From Pinus tabuliformis (lineage: Eukaryota; Streptophyta; Pinopsida; Pinales; Pinaceae): DNA of 64,000 nucleotides. Below are positions 55,055 through 64,000 of the stretch, piece after piece (position 1 is the first letter of the stretch; each line of letters starts with the position of its first letter). Below the pieces are notes generated by a model that saw only the letters and a list, made by a program, of their open reading frames with translations, made no database searches and was not told the DNA's origin. The stretch is from positions 361,991,750-362,055,749 of the forward strand of contig CM062814.1 of the NCBI GenBank assembly GCA_031772625.1. Direction: 5' to 3'. The position numbers and the translations under genes were made by a program.

Positions 55055-55942
55055 TCTTCATTCCACTTATAAGTTTCATCCTTCTTCAACAATTTTTCCA
55101 TCGGCACAGTGATATGTGCATACGCCTTGACGGATTTCCTTTAATCCCCAGTATGTCCGAATGTAGTGCAAAGTTGTCTTACTATCTTAGGTGGAGGAAA
55201 CTTCACAATGATAGCAATCTTAGTATGGTCCACCATTAGTTTTTTCTTGCAAACAATATATCCCAACAATATGCCAAAAGGTACACAAAATATGCACTTA
55301 TTTAAGTTCAAAGAGATCTGATATTGTCTACTTGTGTCAAGCATAAGTCTTAAACTTCCAATATCTTTTCTTAGCAACCCAAATACTATACAATCATCAA
55401 AATATACCTGTAAATATTTGTGGATATATTCCTTAAAAGTTACAACCACCACTCTAGAAATAATCGCAGGGACATTCTTGAATTCAAAAGGCATTACTGT
55501 GTATTGATATGAGCTTCATTTTGTAGCAAGTGTGGTCTTATGCCAATGTTCAGGTGCAATCCTAGTTTCATGATATCTTGAAAGTCCATATGTAAATGAA
55601 TAAGCTTCCTGACCTCCTACATTGTCTAACACTTCATCTGTGAAAGGGGTAGGGAAGGGATCATGTAAGACTACATCATTCCACTTTCTCAAATCAATAG
55701 AAACCCTGATTTCTCCTTGAGTTTTCTTTTCTTGCAACACCATAGGACTCCCCCATTGAGATTCTTTTATTGGCTCAATAATTCCTATTGATATCATCTT
55801 ATCAAGCTCCAAATTTACTTTCTCCTTATACTTCGGGTTCAACCTGTAAGTTCTTTGTGTTGGTGCACTAACATCGCTATTAAAAGAAATCTTAATATTT
55901 GCATTAATTATCAACCCAGGGTAAGTCTATTTATTTCAAGAG
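55055..55942 (-). pseudogene. pol: Gypsy-3 reverse transcriptase, cut by element Y
   Basis: TYRLNPKYKEKVNLELDKMI, SIGIIEPIKESQWGSPMVL, EIRVSIDLRKWNDVVLHDPF, FTDEVLDNVGGQEAYSF, TTLATK, then MPFEFKNVPAIISRVVVVTF and the active site VYFDDCIVFGLL with both Asp intact (about 55395). It continues YQISLNLNKCIFCVPFGILL. The frame starts in mid-domain at 55942, where the Y LTR begins; the bases aagag (55938-55942) would be one TSD copy. Confidence 0.85.
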
Positions 55943-57079
55943 TGTTAAGCATTGTCTATCCAAGTGAATTTAGAGGTTAATTAAAAATGAAATGATTTAG
56001 AACAGTTGCAATAATTAACATCTAATTCTGAAAGTTCATTCCAAGAAAATATGAAAGCAAAACCTTAAAATAGTTTCAAATCTATATTAACCTATTGTGC
56101 AGAAAGCTCAATCTGAATGCAAGTAAAATAAATCAATATTAGCAAGTCTAACTAGCATCAATAATAACTCATTCAGTAACAAAGGAAAGCTATAGAAAAT
56201 GAACAACAAAAACTACTCGAGCTTCTAATTGAAAGAAACAACTGCAAACTTAAGATTTCTAATAACACTACTTCAAAATGAATAACAATCAGATACTTAA
56301 CTAATCTTTTGAATTCACCAAAGATTAACACATAGATGTGAACATAGAAAGATCTAGAATCTAGTTTGAACAACAAAGGTAAATAATAACGATCAATACT
56401 CACATAAATCATAATAATTATAATTTAATGAAATAACAGGAATAACAGTTGCAAGAGTAAGCAGAAATAAATATGACACAATTGAAGTACTAAATCTCCT
56501 AATGAGCGGGCCTAAAGTCTCCAAAATTCTCTGCCGAAAGACACTCGGAATACGGTTATATGTATAACACAATCTTCTTCATTTAACTTGACAATAAAGT
56601 AACATCATCACCATAGTGAGAATTCTTGATGTCCAAAGTGAACAATTACAATCTTCCAATTTCTATCTAGCTATTCTATTTCACTTGTCGACTTTATATA
56701 ACTTATGAGAGACAAATGGATAGAAGCGAATCCTTAGGATGAAGAGATCTTGAGGATTCCACAACCGACAATATGATTTCATTGTAAAATAGACTTGATT
56801 CTCGTGGTCTTCTACTATCCTTCATAATCAATACGTTGACCTTTTTCCTTTCTTAGTCGTTGTTGTTCCATCGTCTGAACAATAATCATCCCATTCACAT
56901 TCCTACATATAAAAGTAGTGAAAGTTAGCTTTAACACTCAAGATTACTCAATTCGTTAATGATCAATTTTATCTAGCTTCTACGATTGTTTCTTCTCAAT
57001 TATTTTCTAAAATGAATATAAAATGAATGATTCATTAACCTAGGATGAGGATAAAACATAAATTTTACATGGCCCAACA
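55943..57079 (-). repeat. 3' LTR of element Y
   Basis: 1137 bp; on the minus strand TGTTGGGCCATG (57079) to GCTTAACA (55943). A TATA-like GTTATATAAAG lies on the minus strand near 56695. AT-rich, with no readable ORF apart from chance frames (56173-56412 minus). The other LTR should be beyond 64000. Confidence 0.65.
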
Positions 57080-58620
57080 TACTCCCCTGCTTGGCTTTCT
57101 GCATGTCCTCATGCAATCAAATGATTGAGGTGTAGTTGTGTCAAAGAGTAGGCAGGATAAACTTATTCCTTATATATCCTAAAACCATTTTTCTGTTTAA
57201 TTATTGCAAAATCCTAGTTTACATGGTAATCTGGGAAATCATAATCACTGTAATACCCATCAGGGCGGTACCAAATAATAGTAAATATGAAACGACATCA
57301 TATCCGGTCATGACCCATGCTTAGGACCATATTGTTGTACTTGTGTAGGTGGGTAGCAATAGCTTTAAAGTTTCTGTACCCAAATGGCTCCTTGTTCTTG
57401 ACATTGTTATTGGAAGCTTCCCATCTTTGCCTTGCTGCCAACAAAGATTCCTCCTTAATTTCCTAAATGTATTATTTTCCTGCCTATATGATATTTGTAT
57501 GGAGTGGTCCTGATTGGGCCACGACTCCTTTTCATTCTATGAACTGTTTATGTTGGACAAAAAGATGTCATCGTTTGATGGGTTCTCCTCCGACCCATAA
57601 ATCTATGCCATATTACCTTTTCTGAAAAGTGTTATAGGCTTTAGCCCATTTAACCAGATTGGTAGAAAAAGAGACGAAATCTTGAAATTGAATGTCCCCA
57701 ATGAAGGGGCCAGTATTGCTATCCAGTTCATCCTCAAAGAAGAATTTTTGCATGTATAATTCACATAGAAGGCATTGCACCCACTCATTTTGTTCCTTAA
57801 AACATTTGACAAAATCTAGAGTGCTCTTGAATTCTGCTGACTTAGCAGCCCTGACAGATTTAACTTTCAGCAAGAGGTACCTTTCTAATAAGAATAGTGC
57901 ATAATTCGTGGTAGGTTTCTGGCAAGACAAAGCATCAAAGTAAAGAGAACAAATAGTTTCAATTTCTTCCTTGGCCTTATGAATCTTGGCTTGTGATTTT
58001 TCTAACTTCTTCTACTCATCTTAGAAGTTGGCAAAAGTCTCGTCTTCTATTATAGTAAGCTCCTCAAATCTCTTCTGCATCTCCTAGTGTACCTATAGTG
58101 GTACTACTTCTTCTTTATGTTGAGGGACCTTGTGATGGGTCTTTGTTAATCCATTTTGCAATTTTATGATAATAGTTTCCCTTACCAGAGGAATGTAGAG
58201 AGGTTTTTCCTCTGTCTGAGTTTCATCATCCTGTGTTATCGCTAAATCAGTTTGAACAACAGCTTCGGTGACTTCTTTGGACATACAACAAACTACCAAG
58301 GAATTTCCTTCAAAATCCATTTGAACAACAACTTCAAATGTTCCTTGGGGCATACAATAGTCTACCGAGGCATTCTCCTCAGAATTGGTTTGGACAACAA
58401 CATTTGTGGTGTGAAAGTTTGTTTGGGTCTCCATTGAGAAAACACAAGGACCTCCAGTCTAAGTCTCAATATTCTCCAAAAGAAGTTTCTCTGTTTTGGT
58501 CCCTATTGAACAAACACAAGGACTTTCAGTGTGAGTTTCAATATCCTCAAAAGAACACTATTTTGCTTGGGTCCCTATAGTTCCCAATTCCACTTTCAGT
58601 TTCTGAACCCTAACTAGGGA
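57080..58620 (-). pseudogene. Element Y sense accessory ORF with ETQT repeats
   Basis: The minus frame starts near 58620 (VQKLKVELGTIGTQAK) and holds two units like ENIETQTGGPCVFSM (SFEDIETHTESPCVCSI, ENIETxTGGPCVFSM). Three units follow: VVVQTNSEENASVDYCM, VVVQMDFEGNSLVVCCM and VVQTDLAITQDDETQTEE. Then EIETICSLYFDALSCQKPTT and an open frame 57930-57613 with LDFVKCFKEQNEWVQCLLCE, FIGDIQFQDFVSFSTNLVKW. It ends near 57250 with YRNFKAIATHLHKYNNMVLS. It lies between pol and the 3' LTR. No family is recognised; the Cys placement suggests metal binding or disulfides, but that is a guess. Confidence 0.5.
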
Positions 58621-59363
58621 TAGCACTTCCAGTCACTTTAATCAGCTGGAGAGGCCAATCGCTCGACAATCTTTTCGTATTTTACGAGTCAGTTGAAAAG
58701 AGCTTAAAGGAGACTCGTTCTTTGAGGAACAAGTGATAAATTTGGGTAGCAGCTAATTCCAGGTAAGGTTTGGAATTTTCCATTCACGGTAGTGTCACAA
58801 GGATGGATAACAGGATCACTCTTTGCAGCTGTTCCTCAAAAGGGTAGACAATCAAATGGAGGTGAATGACTCGACAAAACAAAGTGGAGGTGATGATGAG
58901 AACACGACCAAGGCTTCAAAGGCTAATGATAATACATTCACGATGGTTATTTACTGGAAAATGGTTCATTTTTTAATGAGCTTAAACTCTGGGGGAACAT
59001 TTGCTCATTGTTTATGTTTATTTTTTAACGAGATTGAATTCCACATTAAAACTGCTCGATATAATGGTCATTGATTATTTTGGTTTTACCATTGACAACT
59101 TTGTTCCTTCAAAGGTTGTACTGCCTGCTCAATTGCTTCATCAAACTAGTTAGAAATGAACAATACATGTTTGAAAAATGAGTTAAAACACTAATATTTT
59201 ACTTGAATTACGTGAAAAGTAATTTAAAACTGTGTTTTACCTCTCATTTTACCATTTCATTTGAACTTTGGTTTGTTGGAGCTTTGGAGGTGCTTTCCCC
59301 CTTGATTTTCACTAGCTGATTCCGGGAGATTCTGTGGACGATTCTCGGCGCCGTCTGGACCAG
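58621..59363. other. Spacer of element Y with X-like repeats and a candidate leader
   Basis: 58690-58730 (gagcttaaaggagactcgttc) resembles 27170-27200 of element X, and ttcattttttaatgagctta at about 58968-59045 matches the X tandem repeat. The right end, 59280-59363, looks like a leader exon for the plus-strand gene that follows, ending CCAG before GTAGGA. No clear TATA box was found in front of it. Confidence 0.4.
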
Positions 59364-60911
59364 GTAGGAGCTAAACTTGAGCTCTTTAGTTTCATCCTTT
59401 CCTTTTTGAATTCTGAGCATGTTTTGCAGTTTTTCTGAGCCTCTGGGGTTTGAAAAACTCGCCCTGGCTCCATCGCACCTCTTCTACATCGAAAGGTGCA
59501 ATGCATGCTGGCTTGGCCATTGGCCAGTCAGCATGCATCCCACCTAGAACACTGCTGGGGGTGCGATGGGCGCAAAGAGGGCAATTTATGCATAGTTTTT
59601 CATGGAAATTTTTGCCTATTTTTCACCAAATCAGGATCTTAACTCTTCTCTTGTTTGTTTTAGAGATTCATTGGAGCAAAATGCTTGTTACATGGCGAGA
59701 ACGTGAGCATGAAGAAGAGGACATGCTTGCTTTACATGATCCAGTTACAGTAAATGCACTATGGAACTGTGGCCTATTCAAGTTTTTCCGCATCTCTTGC
59801 ATGAGGCAACAAATCAACCTGTTGCAATATTTTCTCTATGCATGGGATCCTACCACCCAGGTGTTCCATATTAGGGGCAAGTCCATCCCCTTGACTGTCG
59901 TGGACATCTATTTTTTGACCAGCTTATCGAGGCGGGGTACCCCTATCTCATTATCAGGTTCGGCCTGTGGGGGTGAATCTGTGAGAGATTACATTCATAG
60001 GTATTGCAGAGAGGGATCTCAGCTGAGTAAGGATGGAAAGATCATTATCCAAGATGTCACTGACAGGTCCCTAAGGACATTCTGTTTACTTTTTCTAGAC
60101 TGGTTGGTAGTGCGGCTCTTCACGTGGCCAACAGGTCTTATATGCAGTACGCCTTGGAATGCCTTGAACCAAAGGTGTTCAAATGGTGTGATGCAGTACT
60201 CTCTGTGATGAAAGAACAACTGACCAAGGTGAAAAATGGAAGATTGAAGAACTTTGGATATGGTTCTATCTTGACAGCTTTCGCCTTGGAAAAGATCCCG
60301 TTGATGCAGCCGAAGTATGTTTCACTTGGTTTACCTCCACCGACTGAGCCACGGATGCAGAGATGGGTTGACCTTATGGCCAAACATGCTGGTCAGTCCT
60401 AGGTTTCCTTTTCTGATACCTTTTTTGAGTGGTCCAACCGTCAGGAGATGGTTTTTTCTGAGTATCAATATGCTAGTATGGATTTCCGGGGTGATTCAGA
60501 TTTGGTACTGCCTGCTGGCGAGCAGTGGGGTGTCATCGGTAAATTCTCTGACCATATCTCTGTTTATCATTCTTTTATAATGTTCCTGTGATTTCTTCTA
60601 TCAGGACTAAGCAAAACTCATGTTCTCATGCAAATGTTGGACCAGTTCGGCCAGTAGTACGCCTGAGAGTGCCAGCTGCCGCTCCAGTAGGAGAGGGTGT
60701 GGGAAGGGCTATCCTTCGCGACCTTGATGTGGTCGAGACTCTTTCAGCATTATAGGATCAGGTTGAAGGCCTCACTCTTGGTATTTTGGACGTGAGGACC
60801 GACGAGCTACCCCTGAGGTTGCAGCGACATACTATCAGCATACCGAGTCGGTGGACTAGGCTTTTACGCATGATTACACAGGTGGTGACTTGTTATCATC
60901 AACATCATTAG
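59364..60911 (+). pseudogene. Antisense gene resembling plant mobile domain, with candidate introns
   Basis: Opposite strand to pol. A 300-bp candidate intron (GT 59364, AG 59663; donor CAG/GTAGGA, acceptor after a long T/C tract) precedes ATG at 59681. The protein reads REREHEEEDMLALHDPVTVN, ALWNCGLFKFFRISCM, LLQYFLYAWDPTTQVFHIRG, IPLTVVDIYFLTSLSRRGTP and GSAALHVANRSYMQYALECL. It continues RLKNFGYGSILTAFALEKIP and MDFRGDSDLVLPAGEQWG. The WDP...F...G...PLT..D...L.SLSRRG order resembles the plant mobile domain (PMD). A frameshift falls near 60095, a stop at 60400 and a second possible 66-bp intron at 60539-60604. After that, VRPVVRLRVPAAAPVGEGVG and DVVETLSAL are read up to about 60911. Host origin is possible, but its place in Y suggests an element gene. 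Confidence 0.55.
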
Positions 60912-61081
60912 ACTAGGGTGCCCCCTAGCGTTTTGAGTTTTGGGTCATTTGACCAATTTTGTCTTGGTTACAGAACATTATGTGTAAACCATAAACAATT
61001 ATATATATATTTTTGATTTTCGAAGTTTTATTTTGGTTAAGTTACATGATCCTGATGCAAATACTGATGAAATGCTTCTTT
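60912..61081. other. Short AT-rich spacer in element Y
   Basis: Between the end of the antisense gene and the end of the second RNase H. It holds a tatatatatattttt run near 60990 and nothing else that I can name. It would be the 3' side of both convergent genes. Confidence 0.4.
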
Positions 61082-61507
61082 TTATAAATGTTGCAAATGT
61101 CTATCTAACACATAATTTGCCAATGAGTCTATTAATGTGTTTAAGTTTCTGGAAATATGTTGATATTGAATAAAATCAAATTGTCTTTCCAAAATCTTGA
61201 CCCTTAGGAACATGCGATAGATAGCTGGATTTCGGACAGAGTAGATACCAGTGAGTTGTAGTATGACGAGCTGTGAGTCTAGCCTGACGACAAGTCGGCT
61301 TATGCCATGTGTGATGGCATCAGAGAGAAGTTCTATCAACGCGCTATATTCAGCGATGTTATTTGTTGACCGACCAATACATACCCCTCTGAAACTTACT
61401 AACTTGCCGCTTGGATCAAAAATGGCCCAGGCCGCAGAAGATAGGTTCCACGAACTACGACTCGCTCCGTCGGCATATCCAAAAAAATATTCCAATAGGT
61501 TCGACAT
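61082..61507 (-). CDS. Second RNase H (archaeal-type) of element Y
   Basis: An open frame; the first ATG is at 61507 (MSNLLEYFFGYADGASRSSW) and it ends at 61082. The catalytic four are all readable: Asp in YADGASR, Glu in NNIAEYSALIEL, Asp in VRLDSQLV and Asp in NTLIDSLAN, fitting the type I RNase H DEDD set. Family knowledge: Tat-lineage plant elements carry such an extra (archaeal-type) RNase H, of the RVT_3 kind. It lies downstream of integrase in another frame, separated by a stop. Unlike most frames here it has no internal stop in about 140 codons. Confidence 0.8.
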   Translation of the reverse strand: MSNLLEYFFGYADGASRSSWNLSSAAWAIFDPSGKLVSFRGVCIGRSTNNIAEYSALIELLSDAITHGISRLVVRLDSQLVILQLTGIYSVRNPAIYRMFLRVKILERQFDFIQYQHISRNLNTLIDSLANYVLDRHLQHL

Positions 61508-61601
61508 CTGCGACAAATGTAAAAAGTGGATTACTTGACAAAAACAATTACTCTTAGTGAAAACAAAAATGTAACAAAAGCATATGGGTTACCACACTGA
61601 A

Positions 61602-62223
61602 TTATGCGTAGTAACGCTTAAGGTACAACCCATTACGGGGTTGTGCCAGTGGAATCCCGTCGTAATCCATTAACTCATAGGCTCCTTTTGCTAATACACG
61701 CTTAACAATATAGGGGCCCATCCACAAAGACTTGAACTTACCTGCTCCCAATTTATCGGATTCCTGGTCGTAAAGTAAGACCAAGTCACCTTCTGAGAAG
61801 ACACAGGGTTTAACATTTTTGTCGAACTGCGCCTTGACTTGTTTCTTATGGGCTTCGTTAGCCAAAGTGGCATCACGACGGGTTTCATCCAATTGGATTA
61901 GTTCCAAGAAACGAGCCTCCTCTTCTGAAGTTCCGGGGAGAGGGTCGACTACGAGTTTGAGGGACAAGATTTCACACTGAACTGGTAAGATTGCTTCTAG
62001 GCCATACACCAGTTGAAAAGGTGTAAACCCGATTGGATTTCTTACCGATGTTCGGTATGCCCACAAGGCTGAGTACAGGATGAGGTGCCAACTACTTTTG
62101 TGGACTCCAATCATCCTTTGCAGAATCTGCTTCAGGACTTTGTTGATTGCTTCAACTTGTCCATTGGCCTGTGGTTAATATGGAGTAGAGCTATCGTGGG
62201 ACAACCCTGTTTTGGCAGCCAAT
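61602..62223 (-). pseudogene. pol: Element Y integrase C-terminal half
   Basis: From the homopolymer frameshift at 62308-62315 the other frame continues NHVVARFNIPQAIVTDHGLH, then SSTPY*PQANGQVEAINKVL, where one TAA replaces a Tyr codon. The open part 62114-61602 reads MIGVHKSSWHLILYSALWAY, PFQLVYGLEAILPVQCEILS, LELIQLDETRRDATL, DLVLLYDQESDKLGAGKF and LWMGPYIVKRV, ending YLKRYYA and stop. Catalytic Asp (VTDHG) and Glu (QVEAINK) are present. Confidence 0.85.
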
Positions 62224-64000
62224 TCAACCATCATGTGATTGTGAAAATGCAATCCATGATCTGTGACTATAGCCTGTGGAATGTTGAATCTGGCGACTAC
62301 ATGATTGAAAAAAAAGGGTAGCTGTTTCACCAGTGTTATCTAATGTAGGCATCGCCTCGGTCCATTTGGTAAAAGAGTCTACTGCGACTATGATATACCC
62401 ATGCCCCCCGGTTGAGGTGGGGTTACATGTCATGAAATCAATGCCCCATTTGGAGATTGGCCCAACAGCAACTATCGGTTGCAGAGGTGCAGGTGGTTTT
62501 CTGGTTTTGCTATTGAAAATTTGACATGCATGACAACTTCTGACTGCGGTTATGAAATCTTTGAACATTGTTGGCCAAAAGTATCCTGCTAGTAAAAAAA
62601 TTTGCGTCGTAGCGTAACCAGATTGATTCCCCCCACACGTGCCTGAATGGCAATCATTCAGGACTTTTTCGGCCTCCTCATGGGTGAGGCACCTCCTGAG
62701 AACTGTATCAACACCACGACGGTAAAGTGCATCACCGACGATCATGTAGTCTTTTGATTGGTATCGAATACATTTTTGTTCCGAGCGAGAGGTATTAGAC
62801 CTATATTTTTGGGTTTGGAGATAGATGATTATATCTCCATACCACGGATTGCTTGAAGATATCAGAAACAAATATTCATCCACGATGGTTTCTTCGGATG
62901 TTTCATCGTTGGACGACGATGGGAGATCGCATAGTAATTCCGCAAAAACCAGGTATTTCTTTGATTTGGATTTTGTGAATTCCAAATCAAACTCTTGGAG
63001 AATTGCTATCCATTTTGAATATTTTCCCCCTAGCAATTGTTGAGACAATATATAAGTCATGGGGTTGCAATCTAACAAAATAGTAGTTTTTCGAAAGAGG
63101 ACATAATGTCGAAATCTCTGTATCGCTTGAACAGCTGCAAGAGCCAGCTTTTCAACATAGGAATACTTGCTTTCTGTATCATTTAAATTCCTACTCAAAT
63201 AATATATAGGATGTTTAATTCTGTTGTCTTCTTGAACTAAAACCATTGCACTGGTTGTATCCGTTGCAGCTAGATACAGGTTAAAGTCTTTTTGATAATC
63301 AGGAGCGTACATTAATGATGCTTTCATTGGGGATTCTTTTAAAGCATCAAAGGAAGCTTGCGCAACCTGATCCCAGACGAAGGGTACTTCCTTTTTTAAT
63401 AGATGTGTATAACCTTTAGCAAGTTCGACATAATTTGGAATGAACCTCCTCAAAAAGTTTGCTTTCCCTTGGAGTTTCTGAATCTGAAGAAAATTTGAAG
63501 GTGGAGGCAAATTTATGATTGCCTTACCCTTACAGGGGTCGAGACAGATCCCGTCCTTCGAGACTACAAAGCCAAGTAAACGACCAGAACTGACACAGGA
63601 CACACATTTGTGTGGATTGAGTCGTATCTTGTAGTGTCGGCAACATAGAAATATCGCTCTCAAATGCTGCGGATGATAGGTCCGCTTTTGCGAGTGAGCC
63701 GGAAGGTCGTTGAGATATAGTTGAACGATGTTCTTGATGTCATGGAAGGCATAATTCATTGCCCTCTGAAATGTTGCCCCTACGTTCTTTAAACCAAAGG
63801 GTAATTTGCGATATGCAAATGTGCCCCAAGGACAAATAAATGTAGTCTTTGACTGGTCCTGTGGGCGGATATTTATTTGATTATACCCGGAGAATCCATC
63901 CATAAATGAAAAGATTTCACATCGACCGCATTCATCAATTATCTGGTCAATAAAGGGTGTAGGGTAGTTGTCTTTTGGACAAGCTTGATTTACATCCCTA
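62224..64000 (-). pseudogene. pol: Element Y RT, RNase H and integrase N-terminus
   Basis: Open to the window end: VNQACPKDNYPTPFIDQIID, FMDGFSGYNQINIRPQDQSK, TTFICPWGTFAYRKLPFGLK, GATFQRAMNYAFHDI and VQLYLNDLPAHSQKR. The active site is YLND, Asn (63709-63711) in place of the first Asp. RNase H: IKHPIYYLSRNLNDTESKYS, RFRHYVLFRKTTILLDC. Integrase: CHSGTCGGNQSGYATTQIF with Asn where the second His of HHCC is expected, SCHACQIFNSKTRKP, SKWGIDFMTCNP and YIIVAVDSFTKWTEAMPTLD. It is one 559-codon frame without a stop up to the T-run shift, the least damaged pol in the window. Confidence 0.88.

Larger units (their letters stand above)
32198..55942 (-). mobile_element. Gypsy-3, retrotransposon split by Copia-C, Copia-B and Y
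   Basis: Minus-strand relative of Gypsy-1 and -2. Visible pieces: 3' LTR 32198-32695 and 44549-44932; polypurine tract and stem-loop 44933-44968; accessory ORF 44966-47847; integrase 48290-48897 and 53877-54480; RNase H and RT up to 55942. Copia-C splits its LTR (TSD agagc), Copia-B splits its integrase (TSD gtact/gtacc) and element Y cuts the start of RT. Its gag and 5' LTR should lie beyond 64000. Confidence 0.85.
55943..64000 (-). mobile_element. Element Y, Tat-like Gypsy element with antisense gene
   Basis: The minus-strand element is cut by the window end. From its 3' side: LTR 55943-57079; polypurine tract (gcaggggagta, minus) just above 57079; a sense accessory ORF 57080-58620; a spacer; an antisense gene 59364-60911; a second RNase H 61082-61507; integrase and RT 61602-64000. 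The second RNase H after a Gypsy pol is a mark of the Tat lineage. That all these parts belong to one element is inferred from orientation and lack of LTR ends between them. Confidence 0.65.

Noticed and set aside
59681..60402. Stand-alone host PMD gene (MAIN/MAIL-like)
   Set aside because: It is frameshifted, has an internal stop, and lies between pol and accessory ORF of one element with no element boundary in between; a host gene remains possible but less likely.
60980..61000. Tatatatatattttt run as a promoter
   Set aside because: It lies between the 3' ends of two convergent genes, with no start codon or leader on either side.

Overview
This window reads as repeat-filled nuclear DNA of a seed plant, most likely a conifer or another large-genome gymnosperm. 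That taxon is inferred from the retroelement families: Gypsy elements with a long accessory ORF after pol, a gag-protease element with very long LTRs, and a Tat-like element with a second RNase H. I found no host gene, tRNA, rRNA, CRISPR array or bacterial feature. Nearly every base can be placed in an LTR retrotransposon, and almost every reading frame is broken by stops and frameshifts, so coding entries are given as pseudogenes.

The window is a stack of insertions inside insertions, which can be unpicked from LTR ends, target-site duplications (TSDs) and interrupted reading frames. The oldest visible layer is element X (minus strand). Its 3' LTR is seen at 13526-14322 and 25550-25737, its gag-protease interior at 25738-29743 and its 5' LTR at 29744-32197. 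Copia-A (plus, 898-13525) lies at the left edge of X. Copia-A carries Gypsy-1 (3726-12810) in its RNase H frame and an LTR of family S1 at 1-897. Gypsy-2 (plus, 14323-25549) sits in the 3' LTR of X, with extra partial LTRs at both ends.

Gypsy-3 (minus, from 32198) sits in the 5' LTR of X. Its own 3' LTR is split by Copia-C (32696-44543, TSD agagc), and the 5' LTR of Copia-C holds two solo LTRs (40668-41703 and 42452-44244). The Gypsy-3 integrase is split by Copia-B (48898-53871), a sister copy of Copia-A. The Gypsy-3 RT is cut by element Y (55943 to beyond 64000). Y has a Tat-like pol (RT, RNase H, integrase), a second RNase H after integrase, an antisense gene with candidate introns that resembles the plant mobile domain, and a sense ORF with ETQT repeats.

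Gypsy-1, -2 and -3 belong to one superfamily. Pieced together from the copies, the plan is: LTR, leader ORF ending at a GTAAGT donor, proline-rich gag with five zinc-knuckle-like motifs, protease, a second gag-like domain, RT-RNase H-integrase, a long accessory ORF, a stem-loop at its stop codon, polypurine tract, LTR. The most interesting signals are: (1) a GG(T/A)CCATGG motif just upstream of the TATA box in LTRs of both Gypsy and Copia elements; (2) the conserved accessory ORF, with its own TATA box in two elements; (3) the conserved leader ORF and splice donor; (4) the antisense gene of element Y; (5) loss of the same catalytic RT aspartate in two unrelated elements through CpG-type transitions.
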